Assembly: GCA_963785735.1 (NCBI GenBank)
Contig: CAWAWJ010000001.1
Location: 1,302,001 to 1,366,000 of the forward strand
DNA length: 64,000 bases
Direction of reading: 5' to 3'
DNA from: REEB95 sp963785735
GTDB lineage: Bacteria; Pseudomonadota; Alphaproteobacteria; ATCC43930; CGMCC-115725
A program made the translations under genes and the position numbers. How positions within the stretch are numbered: the first letter of the stretch is position 1; each line of letters opens with the position of its first letter. Shown piece by piece: positions 35,508 through 47,132 of this stretch. The notes under the pieces were generated by a model that was not told the DNA's origin, did not search any database, and worked only from the letters and a program-made list of their open reading frames with translations.

Positions 35508-36370
35508 CCGCGTTCGGGCGCGCCGCGTTTTGCGCTCTGCTAGCCGTTCTGCTTGGCGCGTGCAGCGTGACCGATCTGCTGCCGCGCCAGCGCAAGGCGG
35601 CCTATCTCGCGGATAAGGCGGGCTGGAGCTACCGCCTGATCAATGCCGGCGATTTCGACATCGCGAGCTACGCCGCGCCGCCCTCGGCGGCGTTTCCGGT
35701 GTTGACGGTCTATATCGAAGGCGACGGCCTGGCTTTCATCGATGCGCGGACCGCATCGGCCGATCCGACGCCCGCCGATCCCCTGGCGCTGCGCCTGGCG
35801 ATGGCGGCGCCGCAGCGCCCAGCCGTCTATCTGGCGCGGCCCTGCCAATACACCATCCCGGATCATGCGCGGAACTGCCGGCCGGAGGAATGGACGAGCC
35901 GGCGTTATGCGCCCGAAATCATCGACGCCATGAACCGCGCGGTCGATTCCGCCAAAAGCGTCGCCGGCGCCGTGCGCATCGTCCTGGTGGGGTATTCCGG
36001 CGGCGGCGCGGTCGCGGTGCTGCTGGCGGCGCGGCGCGACGATGTCGCCGGAATCGTCACCATCGGCGCCGATCTCGATCTGGGTTATTGGACGAAGCGC
36101 GACGGGCTTGCGCCACTTTCGGGCTCGCTCGATCCGGCGAGCTTCGTTGCTCAGGTCGCAGCGTTGCCGCAAATCCATTTTGCCGGTTCGCGCGACGATG
36201 TCGTCGGTCCCGACGTCGTCCGTTCGTATCTCACGCGCATGGGCGATATGCGTCATGCCCGGCTTATCGTGATTGACGGTTTCGGTCATGATTGCTGCTG
36301 GGCCGATGCTTGGCCAAATCTCGTCAAGCGTCCGGAGTTGGATATGATCCCCGGCTGGAGCGTACATTAG
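35504..36370 (+). CDS. Lipoprotein with alpha/beta-hydrolase fold
   Basis: This 288-residue protein starts at TTG 35504, which overlaps the preceding stop (TTGA) and follows GGAGG at 35492-35496. The longer in-frame start inside the previous gene would place the lipobox far from the terminus. A signal peptide ends in LLGAC, a lipobox that marks Cys19 or so for lipidation. The hydrolase core has GYSGGGA with the nucleophile Ser, an acidic residue near SRDDVVGPD, and a C-terminal DGFGHDCC with the likely catalytic His. The substrate is unknown. The link to the collar-fusion gene by overlap suggests a shared envelope function. Confidence 0.8.
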   Translation: MTAFGRAAFCALLAVLLGACSVTDLLPRQRKAAYLADKAGWSYRLINAGDFDIASYAAPPSAAFPVLTVYIEGDGLAFIDARTASADPTPADPLALRLAMAAPQRPAVYLARPCQYTIPDHARNCRPEEWTSRRYAPEIIDAMNRAVDSAKSVAGAVRIVLVGYSGGGAVAVLLAARRDDVAGIVTIGADLDLGYWTKRDGLAPLSGSLDPASFVAQVAALPQIHFAGSRDDVVGPDVVRSYLTRMGDMRHARLIVIDGFGHDCCWADAWPNLVKRPELDMIPGWSVH

Positions 36371-36413
36371 CCGGACCAGCCCCGCGTGCTTTTCATGGGT
36401 CAAAGGAAGAGTG

Positions 36414-38708
<2,295 letters not shown>

Positions 38709-38714
<6 letters not shown>

Positions 38715-39596
38715 GCCGCGCGTGGAATTGTCGAACAGCTCCTCGGCCGCAAAGCGCCGGGGAATGAGGCCCTGCTTCAGCGCGTAATCGACGATGATGT
38801 CGAGCGAGCGGCGGCAGGCCTCCATTCCGAAGGGCAATGCATCGCGCTCGGGCCCGGGCGGCAAGCGGTCGCGGCTTTCGCGCAGCATGCGGAAGACCTC
38901 TTTCACCAGATCGGGCCGCGCCTGGGCGATCGATTGCTTCACCACCATGAAGTGATTGACCGGCATGGCGCGATGCCGTTCCTCCCATTTCCGTTCGGCA
39001 TTCCGCACGTCCGGGATGAGCGGCTGGAGGCGCGGATCGGGCGCCTTGTCGCCGAGGATGGCGGCGTCGAGCTCGCCGTCGAGCAGCATCCGCGCGATCT
39101 CCTTGCCGGCGGGGGCGCGTGTGGCGGTTGCCGGCTCGCGGTATTCGGCCAGATGCCCGTCCTCGAAGGTGATCCAGCGCACGCGGTCGAGATCGATGCC
39201 GTATTCCTCGGCCAAGATTCCGCGCACCCAGGTCGCGGTGGTCACGGGATATGCCCGCACGCCCACGCGCTTGCCTTCGAGATCGGAGGGCGCGAGTTTC
39301 CCGCGCTCGGTGTTGTAGAAGATGGTGTGATGCTGGGCGCGCGACATCACCACGGCGGGCATCAGCGCATAGGGCTTGCCGTAGAGCCTGGCCTGAAGAA
39401 ATGTGACGATCGCAAGCTCGCCGAAATCGAATTTGCCTTCGCGCACCAGCGGCTTGAATTGGGTGTTCGATACCTTGACGTCGGCAAAGTCGAATTCGAG
39501 CAGGGGCGAGCTTATGTCGCCGCGTTTCAACGCCGCCGTTCCGGGATAATCGCCGAGCAGCGTCGTAAGATTTGTCTTGCCGTTGGCTTTCTTCAC
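38709..39596 (-). CDS. 4,5-dihydroxyphthalate decarboxylase-like / NMT1-like protein
   Basis: This 295-residue protein matches the family typified by Pht5. Seen segments include LLGDYPGTAALKRGDI, FKPLVREGKFDFGELAIVTF, RAQHHTIFYNTERGKL, GKRVGVRAYPVTTATWVRG and ELDAAILGDKAPDPRL. The fold is that of periplasmic binding proteins but no signal peptide is visible, so it is probably cytoplasmic. Members are annotated as decarboxylase or as ABC binding protein; the reaction here is uncertain. GTG 39596 overlaps the stop of the CYTH/CHAD gene (GTGA), so the pair is translationally coupled. There is no oxygenase partner nearby. Confidence 0.83.
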
Positions 39597-41188
39597 GCCT
39601 TCGCCGACCGGCGCCAGAACGGTTCTGCCTGGCGCAACCGCTTCAGCCGCTTGCCCAGCTTCGGCACCCGCGTGGTGACGGTATGGCCGCACCATCCGGT
39701 CACCAGCGCCGCCGCGCGCGACAGCGATTCTTCCTTGCCCTCGGGCAGGGGCAGGTCGCGGGCGAGGGTTTCGGCGGTGGCGATGTCGTTGAGCAATCCC
39801 AGATCGTCCTGCAACGCCTCGAGGCGCTTGACGTAGCGGCGGACGTGCTTCTTCGCATAGACGGTCTCGAACACGTCGGCGGCATAGCGCATTTTCTTCA
39901 CCACGATGCGGAGCGCATGGCGGCCCTCGGCGTCGAGCCGGTCGAATTGCCGGGCGCGCTTGCGCACCGCGCGATAGCGCTTCTCCAAAAGGGCGTCGGC
40001 CAGGCTCCCGACCGGCGATACCTGGAGCACCGAGGTCTCGAAGGGGCTGTTCCGCCGCCAGGCGCGGGTCTCGATCCAGGCCGCGAGGCCGAGCGCGAAT
40101 TCGCCGTAGCGGCGCGAGGCGAGCGCCGTCTGCAAGCCGCGATAGGCGCCGCGCTGCTGCGATCCGATCGACTTGGCGAGCTCGGCCAGGTCCAGATCCT
40201 CGTGGAAGGTCTTGCGCACCCGCGCGACGATTTCCGCGAACACGTCCCAATTGCGCCCCGGCCCCAGCGCGGCCGCGAGCCACTTGATCTCGCCCACCGC
40301 CCAGGCGCGCTGATCCTCGGGGATCAGGCCCTTGAAGAGCGTGAAGGCCACGCGCAGCCGGCGCAAGGCCACGCGCATCTGGTGCACGCCTTCGGGATGG
40401 CCGGCGAGTGCGGCGCGGTCGTTCGCCAGCATGTGCCTGAGGCAGCAGCGCAGCACGACGGCGAGTGCGTCTTCCGCCGACATCTCGCGGTCCAGATCGA
40501 CGCTGCCGAACCGTTCCGTCACCCAGCCGTGCTTGCCGGGCTCGAGCGCGGCGAAGGCGTAGCCGCGCGCCGCCTTGCTGCCCATTTGCAGGCGCAGCGA
40601 GGCGCTCTCGTTCAGGATGCGCGCCAAATCGAATAGGGCCTGGGGCTCGCCGCGTTCGAGTTCGATCTCGATCTCCGAGACCTTGAGCTTCCGGCCGTTG
40701 CGCGCGCGGATGAAGCCACTGTCGAAGCTGAGGCCGACGCTCGCGTTTTCGTCCTGCTGCAAGGCGACGCGCGAGCGGTTGAGGCGGCAGGTGAAAACCG
40801 GCTGGAGCTTCTTCTGGGAAACGTCCTTGAGTTGGTCGAGATCTTCCAAGGGTGCGAGATCGGGCGCGGGCCGCGGCAGCTTCACCCGCCACATCGGCCG
40901 CTCGAATCCCGCGGCGCCCATGGCGTCGAGCGATTTAAGCGTCTCGATCGCGCGCGCGCCGTCCTTGCGGATGGACAGCCCGAGCCCCACCTGGCCGAGA
41001 TCGCGCTTGGGCGTGTCGTAATATGTCCGGGTCTCGGCGGATTTGTTGTCCTTGAGCCCGGCCAGCAATGGCAGCTTCTTGAGACGCGCCAAATCCTCCG
41101 GCGCCACCGAAAAGCCGATGGCGTAACGCATCTCGGCGGCGCTGACCGCCGTATTTTCCGGTGTCTCCCCGTCCATTGGGATGAACAT
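39593..41188 (-). CDS. CYTH and CHAD domain protein
   Basis: This 531-residue protein has an N-terminal CYTH (triphosphate tunnel) domain, about residues 17-225, and a helical CHAD domain, about 240-520. CHAD histidines and arginines show as EGVHQMRVALRRLR and EGRHALRIVVKKMRY. CHAD domains bind polyphosphate. The CYTH signature ExExK at the start appears degenerate (EMRYAIGF here), so triphosphatase activity may be reduced or lost. A polyphosphate kinase and exopolyphosphatase are encoded about 10 kb away but not linked. The frame is intact, with the downstream dihydroxyphthalate-decarboxylase-like gene overlapping its stop. Confidence 0.9.
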   Translation of the reverse strand: MFIPMDGETPENTAVSAAEMRYAIGFSVAPEDLARLKKLPLLAGLKDNKSAETRTYYDTPKRDLGQVGLGLSIRKDGARAIETLKSLDAMGAAGFERPMWRVKLPRPAPDLAPLEDLDQLKDVSQKKLQPVFTCRLNRSRVALQQDENASVGLSFDSGFIRARNGRKLKVSEIEIELERGEPQALFDLARILNESASLRLQMGSKAARGYAFAALEPGKHGWVTERFGSVDLDREMSAEDALAVVLRCCLRHMLANDRAALAGHPEGVHQMRVALRRLRVAFTLFKGLIPEDQRAWAVGEIKWLAAALGPGRNWDVFAEIVARVRKTFHEDLDLAELAKSIGSQQRGAYRGLQTALASRRYGEFALGLAAWIETRAWRRNSPFETSVLQVSPVGSLADALLEKRYRAVRKRARQFDRLDAEGRHALRIVVKKMRYAADVFETVYAKKHVRRYVKRLEALQDDLGLLNDIATAETLARDLPLPEGKEESLSRAAALVTGWCGHTVTTRVPKLGKRLKRLRQAEPFWRRSAKA

Positions 41189-41346
41189 TGGCGCGCCGCG
41201 CTGTCATCTGCAAGCAGATAGAAGCGGATGGAAAACGCATGCCGATCAATCTCATAGGATGGGCCGGTGGCGATTTTTCTAGGCGATTTTCCGCGGCCCG
41301 TGCCAAATTAGCGCCCGCCAAAAAGCCGCGCCAAGGAGTTATCCAC

Positions 41347-42321
41347 ATGAAACGCCGCAAGCTTGGAGCGCTCGACGTCTCGGCCATCGGATTGGGCTGC
41401 ATGAGCATGACGCCGATCTACGCCACCCCCGATCCCGCCGAGGCGATCGCCACCATCCACCGCGCGCTCGAGCTTGGCGTCGACATGATCGACACCGCCG
41501 ACGTCTATGGCGCGGGCAAGAACGAGGAGCTGGTCGGCCGGGCGCTCAAGGACCGGCGTAGCAAGGCCATCCTCGCGACCAAGTTCGGCAATATCCAGAC
41601 GCCCACCTCGCAAGGGGTGAACGGCCGGCCAGACTACGTGATCGAGGCCTGCGAGAAAAGCCTGAAGCGGCTCGGAACGGACATGATCGACCTCTATTAC
41701 ATCCACCGCGTCGACACCGACGTGCCGATCGAGGACACGGTGGGCGCGATGGTGAAATTGAAGCAACAGGGCAAGATCCGCTTTCTCGGCATATCCGAGG
41801 CCGGGCCCGCAACCTTGCGCCGCGCGCACAAGACGCATCCCATGACCGCGTTGCAGACCGAATATTCGCTGTGGACGCGTGACGCCGAGGTCGAGCTGCT
41901 CAAGACCTGCGAGGAACTGGGCGTGGGCTATGTCGCCTATAGCCCGATGGGCCGCGGGTTTCTCACCGGCACCATCGGCGGCTTGAACGATCTCGCCGAG
42001 AACGACCGGCGCCGCCAGCATCCGCGCTTCCATGAGGAGAACCTCAAACGCAACGTCATGCTGCTGAAGGACTTCAAGGCGCTGGCGGCCAAGGAGAAAT
42101 GCACCCCGGCGCAGCTCGCGATCGCCTGGGTGATGGCGCGCCGTCCTTTCATCGTGCCCATACCCGGCACCAGCCACCGCAAATATATCGAGGAGAACGT
42201 CAAGGCGGCGGAGCTGACCATTTCACCCACCACCTTGGCGGCGCTCGATAAGGCCTTCCCGCGCGGGGTGACGGCGGGGACGCGCTATCCCGAGCCGCAG
42301 ATGAAACGCCTGGGCGTGTGA
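41347..42321 (+). CDS. Aldo/keto reductase
   Basis: The 324-residue TIM-barrel enzyme has the catalytic tetrad Asp49 (IDTADVYG), Tyr54, Lys79 (ATKFG) and His120 (YYIHR). The NADPH-binding end includes IPGTSHRKYIEEN. It is close to the YajO/IolS-like subgroup that reduces aldehydes or sugars. ATG 41347 follows AAGGAG; the upstream in-frame extension of 53 residues lacks family support. Its stop overlaps the GTG of the next hydrolase gene (GTGA), so they form a two-gene operon. The true substrate is unknown. Confidence 0.93.
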   Translation: MKRRKLGALDVSAIGLGCMSMTPIYATPDPAEAIATIHRALELGVDMIDTADVYGAGKNEELVGRALKDRRSKAILATKFGNIQTPTSQGVNGRPDYVIEACEKSLKRLGTDMIDLYYIHRVDTDVPIEDTVGAMVKLKQQGKIRFLGISEAGPATLRRAHKTHPMTALQTEYSLWTRDAEVELLKTCEELGVGYVAYSPMGRGFLTGTIGGLNDLAENDRRRQHPRFHEENLKRNVMLLKDFKALAAKEKCTPAQLAIAWVMARRPFIVPIPGTSHRKYIEENVKAAELTISPTTLAALDKAFPRGVTAGTRYPEPQMKRLGV

Positions 42322-43247
42322 GCGCGATGGAAGGGCAGGGGGGCGCCGCCCTTTCGGGCCGGGAGCATTGGACGCGCAAGGGCGAGGTCAAACTCTTCCT
42401 GTGGGAGAAATGCGCCGGATCGCCCGAGGGCAAGCCCGCGATCCTGTTCGTGCACGGCTCGTCGATGGCCTCGCAGCCGACTTTCGATCTTCAAATGCCG
42501 GGCCGCGCCCATTCCTCGGTGATGGATTATTTCGCCGGCTTGGGGTTCGATTGCTGGTGCGTCGACATGGAGGGCTATGGCCGCTCGGACAAGTCGCGCC
42601 CCATCACGTGTGACATTTCCAACGGCGCCGACGATTTGGCCGCCGCCAGCGATTACATAATCAAGACCCGGAAATGCGGGCCCTTGCTGGTCTATGGCAT
42701 CTCATCGGGCGCGTTACGCGCGGCTCTCTTCGCCGAACGGCATCCCGAGCGCGTTTCGCGGCTCGCGCTCGACGCCATGGTCTGGACCGGCGAGGGCAGC
42801 CCGACCCTGGCCGAGCGGCGCAAGAAACTTCCCGAGCTGCGGAAAAAACTCCGCCGCCCGATCGACCGCAAATTTGTTCACAGCATCTTCTCTCGCGACC
42901 ATGCCGGTACCGCCGAAGAGAAGGTGGTGGACGCCTTCGCCGACGCGATCCTGGCGCTCGACGATTCGGTACCGATCGGGACTTACGTCGATATGTGCGA
43001 AAACCTGCCGGTCAACGATCCGCGCAAGATCGAAGCGGCGACGCTCATCATGCGCGGCGAATTTGACGGCATCGCCGGGCCTGAAGATTTGCTCGCCTTC
43101 TTCGCCCTCTTACCCAATCCCGACAAGCAATTCGTGGTCATGCCGGGCATCGCCCACGCCTCGTTCCAGCAGAAGAATTACCTGCTGGTCTATCATATTC
43201 TGCGCTCGTTCTTCACTCAGCCGGCGGCGGTGTATCGGGGGCCTTGA
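42318..43247 (+). CDS. Alpha/beta hydrolase
   Basis: This 309-residue protein has an oxyanion-hole segment LFVHGSSMAS, a nucleophile elbow YGISSGAL with Ser, a later acidic region MRGEFDGIAGPEDL, and catalytic His in MPGIAHASFQ. It acts as an esterase, lactonase or C-C hydrolase; the substrate cannot be read. The GTG start overlaps the aldo/keto reductase stop, and a Met four residues in is an alternative. It converges on the ABC binding-protein gene with a gap of 30 bases. I saw no signal peptide, so it is probably cytoplasmic. Confidence 0.9.
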   Translation: MSAMEGQGGAALSGREHWTRKGEVKLFLWEKCAGSPEGKPAILFVHGSSMASQPTFDLQMPGRAHSSVMDYFAGLGFDCWCVDMEGYGRSDKSRPITCDISNGADDLAAASDYIIKTRKCGPLLVYGISSGALRAALFAERHPERVSRLALDAMVWTGEGSPTLAERRKKLPELRKKLRRPIDRKFVHSIFSRDHAGTAEEKVVDAFADAILALDDSVPIGTYVDMCENLPVNDPRKIEAATLIMRGEFDGIAGPEDLLAFFALLPNPDKQFVVMPGIAHASFQQKNYLLVYHILRSFFTQPAAVYRGP

Positions 43248-43277
43248 GGCGCCCTCACTTCTCTTGCGCCGCCGCCC

Positions 43278-44288
43278 TTATTTTTCTTGGGCAGCCGGGA
43301 TGACCACGGTCTCGTATTTGAGGCTGGCCGCGTCGGGATTGGAGTTCGCGGCGACGAAGTCGCGGATGATGGTGAAGCCCTTGCGCTCGACCACGGCATG
43401 AGAGGCGAAGCTCTTGGCGTCGCCGACGATGAAGGAGCGTAGCAGCTCTTCCGGCAGATTCTGGTACCGCGCGTGGAGATCGGCCACGGTCTTCTCCGGG
43501 TTGATATGCATGAAGGATAGCGCCTCCTCCATCGCCCGGTGCATGCGCGCCACCACGTCGGGGTTCTTGGCGGCGTAATCGGCTTCGACCACCAGGCCCT
43601 GGTGATGCGCTCCCTTATAGGCGGGAACGGCGCCGCCCCAGAAATCGGCCATCATCACCAACCCATCCTGCTGCACGCCCAGCCGGCCATAGGGGATGGC
43701 GGTGAGCGCGATATCGATTTGTCCCCGCTGTGCGGCGGCCAGCAGCGTCGGATAGGAATTGATCGCGGTGACGGTGTAATCCTTCTCGGGATCGAAGCCG
43801 AATTGCTTGGCGAGCGAGCGGAACATGATGTGCAAGCCCCCGCCCACGTCGAGCGTACCCACGGTCAATCCCTTGGCGCGAGCGAATTTTTCCTTCAAGG
43901 GCATGGAAGCGGTGAGCCCGATCTTTTTGGCCGCGTCGGGGTTGATGACGAACTGGATGACGAATTCGCGCACGAAGGGCGCGACGATGCGAAGATTTTC
44001 CCCGCGCGCCATCGCCTGCATCGCCGGCACCAGCGTCATGGCGCCGAAATTCGCGCCCTCTGAATGAAGCGCCGCCAGCACGTCGGGGTCGCCATGGCCG
44101 ACGAGCTGTATGTCGGCGTCGATCCCTTCCTTCTGGAAGAAGCCCTCATCGGCGGCGATTGCGACAGAGGCAAAGCCGATGGCGATGCTGGTCTGCGCGA
44201 TCACCACATGGACGGGGGCCTGGGCCCGCGCATCCGCGCCCGCCAGGATAAGGAGCAGCGCCGCCGACCCGATGATGGTTTTCTTCAT
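43278..44288 (-). CDS. NitT/TauT-type ABC transporter substrate-binding protein
   Basis: This 336-residue protein has a signal peptide (residues 1 to about 23, ends ARAQA) and a periplasmic binding fold. Segments IAIGFASVAIAADEGFFQKEGID, ADIQLVGHGDPDVLAALHSEGA and QRGQIDIALTAIP match the family. With the adjacent permease and ATPase it forms a complete importer, likely for a small organic acid, sulfonate or pyrimidine precursor. Its start overlaps the permease stop by four bases. The ligand is unknown; the neighbouring reductase and hydrolase may act on the imported compound. Confidence 0.9.
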   Translation of the reverse strand: MKKTIIGSAALLLILAGADARAQAPVHVVIAQTSIAIGFASVAIAADEGFFQKEGIDADIQLVGHGDPDVLAALHSEGANFGAMTLVPAMQAMARGENLRIVAPFVREFVIQFVINPDAAKKIGLTASMPLKEKFARAKGLTVGTLDVGGGLHIMFRSLAKQFGFDPEKDYTVTAINSYPTLLAAAQRGQIDIALTAIPYGRLGVQQDGLVMMADFWGGAVPAYKGAHHQGLVVEADYAAKNPDVVARMHRAMEEALSFMHINPEKTVADLHARYQNLPEELLRSFIVGDAKSFASHAVVERKGFTIIRDFVAANSNPDAASLKYETVVIPAAQEK

Positions 44289-45091
44289 ATCCGTCTCCCC
44301 CCGCTTTTGCCCGTGGCGTAGTTGACCGCGGAATTGAACACCAGCGCCAGCACCATGAGAATGACCAACCCCGCGAACACCCCGGCGCTGTCGAGCTGCG
44401 AGGCCGAGAACTGCACAAGATAGCCTATGCCGCGGCTCGAGACGATAAGCTCGCCGACGATGGCGCCGACCAGCGCCTCGGGGATGGCAAGCTTCAGCCC
44501 GAGCATGATCGCCGGCATCGCGCCCGGGATCACCACCAGCCGGCGCTCCTGCCAGCCATTGGCGCCCATCAGCTTCACCACCCGCAACAAATCGCGGTCG
44601 GCGCTACGCGCGCCCTCGTATGTGGACAGAAACACGAAGAAGAACACCACCAGCGCGGTGATCACCACCTTGGGCGTGAGGTTGATCCCGAACCAGACGA
44701 TGAACAGCGGCCCGAAGGCGATCTTGGGTACGCCATAGACCGCCATCAGGATCGGGTCGAAGATGCTCGCCACCACCGGATAGCTGCCCATCAGCAGCCC
44801 CAGCGCCACCCCGGCCGCCGCGCCCAGCGCATAACCCAGGATAATCTCCTCGGCGGTGACGAACAGGTTCGACAATAAGGTGCCGTCGGTGGTCCATTCC
44901 CACAGCCGCGCGGCGATGTCGGAAGGATCGCTGAAGATCAGCTTGTCGAGATGCGGGCCGGCGATCTGCCAGGCGAGAATGAATCCGACGCTGACGATGA
45001 TGCGCCCGGCCAGCACGATGTTGCGCCGCCTTTGCGCCTGCGCGATCCCCGGATCGATGATGTCATCGATGCTCTCGGCGGTCCTTGCCAT
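44285..45091 (-). CDS. NitT/TauT-type ABC transporter permease
   Basis: This 268-residue inner-membrane protein has about six helices and the binding-protein-dependent transport signature EALVGAIVGELIVSSRGIGYLV, with the EAA-like loop around MGANGWQERRLVVIPGAMP. It forms the transmembrane pore of the importer with the binding protein and the ATPase. It begins one base after the ATPase stop and overlaps the binding-protein start by four bases, a tight operon in the order ATPase, permease, binding protein. The N-terminal 24 residues are charged and probably cytoplasmic. Confidence 0.93.
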   Translation of the reverse strand: MARTAESIDDIIDPGIAQAQRRRNIVLAGRIIVSVGFILAWQIAGPHLDKLIFSDPSDIAARLWEWTTDGTLLSNLFVTAEEIILGYALGAAAGVALGLLMGSYPVVASIFDPILMAVYGVPKIAFGPLFIVWFGINLTPKVVITALVVFFFVFLSTYEGARSADRDLLRVVKLMGANGWQERRLVVIPGAMPAIMLGLKLAIPEALVGAIVGELIVSSRGIGYLVQFSASQLDSAGVFAGLVILMVLALVFNSAVNYATGKSGGRRI

Positions 45092-45092
45092 C

Positions 45093-45869
45093 TTATTCCT
45101 CCGCGGTATCGGTGAGCGACCACAGTCGCTTGTGAATTTCCTGGAAAGCGGGCTCGAAGCGGATCTGCACCGGATCGCGCGGCCGCTTCAAGCCGATCTC
45201 GATGTCGGCCTTGATCCGCCCCGGCCGGCGCGACAGCACGATCACGCGGTCCGACAGCGCGATCGCCTCTTCCAGATCGTGGGTCACGAACACCACGGTC
45301 TTGCGCTCGCTTTCCCACAACGCCATCAGCTCGCGTTGCAATTGCAGTTTCAACTGCACGTCGAGATTGCCGAAGGGTTCGTCCATCAGCAGCGTGGTCG
45401 GGTTATAGGCCAGCATGCGGGCGAGCGCGGTGCGCTTCTGCATGCCGCCCGAAAGCTCGGCCGGCAAATGATTGGCGAAGCCCGCCAGTCCCACCCGGGT
45501 GACGACCTTCATCGCTCGCTCGCGCGCTTCGTCTTGTGGAACTTTCTGGAGATAGAGCGGCAGCATGACGTTGGCGAGCACGCTGCGCCAGGGCAGCAAA
45601 CTGTCCTTCTGCGTCATGTAGCCGATGCCGATATTGGGCTTGGTGACGGGCGATCCGCGATAGATCACCTCGCCGCGCTCCGGCTGCTCGAAGCCGGCGA
45701 TGCAGTTGAACAATGTCGATTTCCCACAGCCGCTCGGCCCCACCAGGGTGATGAAGGCGCCTTCGGGGATATCGGCGCTGATATCCTCGACCGCGGCGAT
45801 CCGGTTTCCGTCCTTGAAGAACCACTTGGAGACCCGGTTAAGCCGGATCGCCGGCGCGGGTTGCGCCAC
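45093..45869 (-). CDS. NitT/TauT-type ABC transporter ATP-binding protein
   Basis: This is a 258-residue ABC ATPase with Walker A GPSGCGKST, Q-loop YMTQKDSLLPW, signature LSGGMQKRTALARMLA, Walker B LLMDEPFGNLD and the H-loop THD. It powers import by the permease and binding protein encoded downstream on the same strand, and it is the first gene of that operon. The 117-base gap to the divergent DUF2066 gene must hold its promoter; I could not place clear boxes in it. Confidence 0.95.
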   Translation of the reverse strand: MAQPAPAIRLNRVSKWFFKDGNRIAAVEDISADIPEGAFITLVGPSGCGKSTLFNCIAGFEQPERGEVIYRGSPVTKPNIGIGYMTQKDSLLPWRSVLANVMLPLYLQKVPQDEARERAMKVVTRVGLAGFANHLPAELSGGMQKRTALARMLAYNPTTLLMDEPFGNLDVQLKLQLQRELMALWESERKTVVFVTHDLEEAIALSDRVIVLSRRPGRIKADIEIGLKRPRDPVQIRFEPAFQEIHKRLWSLTDTAEE

Positions 45870-45986
45870 GTTTTGCCTCCCTGATTTGGCGGTCCGACTA
45901 TGCCGGATACCAGGCTCGGTTTACAGGACCGTTTTGGGTAGGATAGAAACCGGGTTCGGGTGACGCGCAAGAGAACGCGGCTTTGC

Positions 45987-47132
45987 ATGGGAGTGGGGAC
46001 GTTGGTACGTAAAGCCGAAACCGGAAAAGGCCTGCTTCTCGCATTCCATGCCGCGGTGCTGGTGGCGTTTTGGAGTGCCGCGGCACTCGCGCAACCGGCG
46101 CCGCCCTTCGACATCTACGCCATACCGGTTCATGTCGATCAGACCTCTTCCTCGGCGACATCCGCGCGCGATGTCGCCCGGCTCGAGGGCGAGCGTCATG
46201 CCTATATGCTCATGCTGTCGCGGCTCACGCGGGCATCCGATGCCGCGCGCCTGCCGCCCGCCAACGACGCCAGCCTCAACGATCTGATCCAGGGCTTCGA
46301 GGTGGCGAATGAGCGCCGCTCGAATGTGCGCTATTTCGCCGACTACACCTTCCATTTCCAATCCGGCGGCGTCCGCAATCTGCTGCGCCAGGCGCAAATC
46401 CCCTTCGCCGAGGCGTCCTCGCGTCCCCTTGTCGTCCTTCCGGTTCTCGAGGGCGGGACCGTCCCGGTGCTGTGGGAAGATCCCAATCCGTGGCGCGCCG
46501 CGTGGAACCAGGCCAATTTTGCGCCCGGGCTGGTACCGCTGATCCAGCCGCTGGGCGATGCCGCCGATCTCGCCGCCGCCGACGCCCAAGCATCCGACAG
46601 CGGCGACGATGCCGCGCTCGCATCGATTTCCAAGCGCTATAACGGCGCCGACGTGCTGGTGACGCGCGTCACGATCAAGCAGGGCACGACTGAGACCGTC
46701 ACCGTCAACGCCACGCGCTATTCCCCCGGCTCCTCCGGCAACCCCCAGACCTGGATCGGTTCCTACGCGGCGGCACCCGGCGAAGCCGAGCCCGCTTTGC
46801 TGCAACGCGCCGCCGCGGGCACGGATGCGCAGATCGAGGAGGCCTGGAAGGCGGCCAACGTCATCGACTTCGGCCAGGCGGGCGCGCTCGCCGTCAACGT
46901 GCCGCTTTCCGATCTGCAAAGCTGGGCCGCGGTGAACGCCCAGCTTTCCGGCATCGCCGTGATCCAGCGCGTCGATCTCCTGTCGATCAACCGGCAGATG
47001 GCGCATATCCTCCTCCACTATGTCGGAGACCAGACACAGCTTCGCCTGGGGTTGGCGCAAGGCAATCTCGATCTGAGCGGCGATCCGTCGAGCCTGGTCC
47101 TCGTCATTCACGGCGGCGCGGCCAGCCCATGA
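45987..47132 (+). CDS. DUF2066 domain protein, exported
   Basis: This protein of about 381 residues has a signal sequence (LLLAFHAAVLVAFWSAAALA) and a DUF2066 domain, recognisable from DIYAIPVHVDQ, VARLEGERHAYMLMLSRLT and the end of the domain. Function is unknown; the family is periplasmic or membrane-associated and usually lies next to a CDP-alcohol phosphatidyltransferase and hda, as here. The start is uncertain: GTG 45960, ATG 45987 and GTG 45993 are all in frame. The stop overlaps the next start (ATGA). Confidence 0.82.
   Translation: MGVGTLVRKAETGKGLLLAFHAAVLVAFWSAAALAQPAPPFDIYAIPVHVDQTSSSATSARDVARLEGERHAYMLMLSRLTRASDAARLPPANDASLNDLIQGFEVANERRSNVRYFADYTFHFQSGGVRNLLRQAQIPFAEASSRPLVVLPVLEGGTVPVLWEDPNPWRAAWNQANFAPGLVPLIQPLGDAADLAAADAQASDSGDDAALASISKRYNGADVLVTRVTIKQGTTETVTVNATRYSPGSSGNPQTWIGSYAAAPGEAEPALLQRAAAGTDAQIEEAWKAANVIDFGQAGALAVNVPLSDLQSWAAVNAQLSGIAVIQRVDLLSINRQMAHILLHYVGDQTQLRLGLAQGNLDLSGDPSSLVLVIHGGAASP

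Noticed and set aside
30449..36400. Genomic island or prophage next to the tRNA-Leu gene
   Set aside because: There is no integrase, no direct repeat of the tRNA 3' end and no clear phage structural gene set; the collar genes alone do not prove a prophage.
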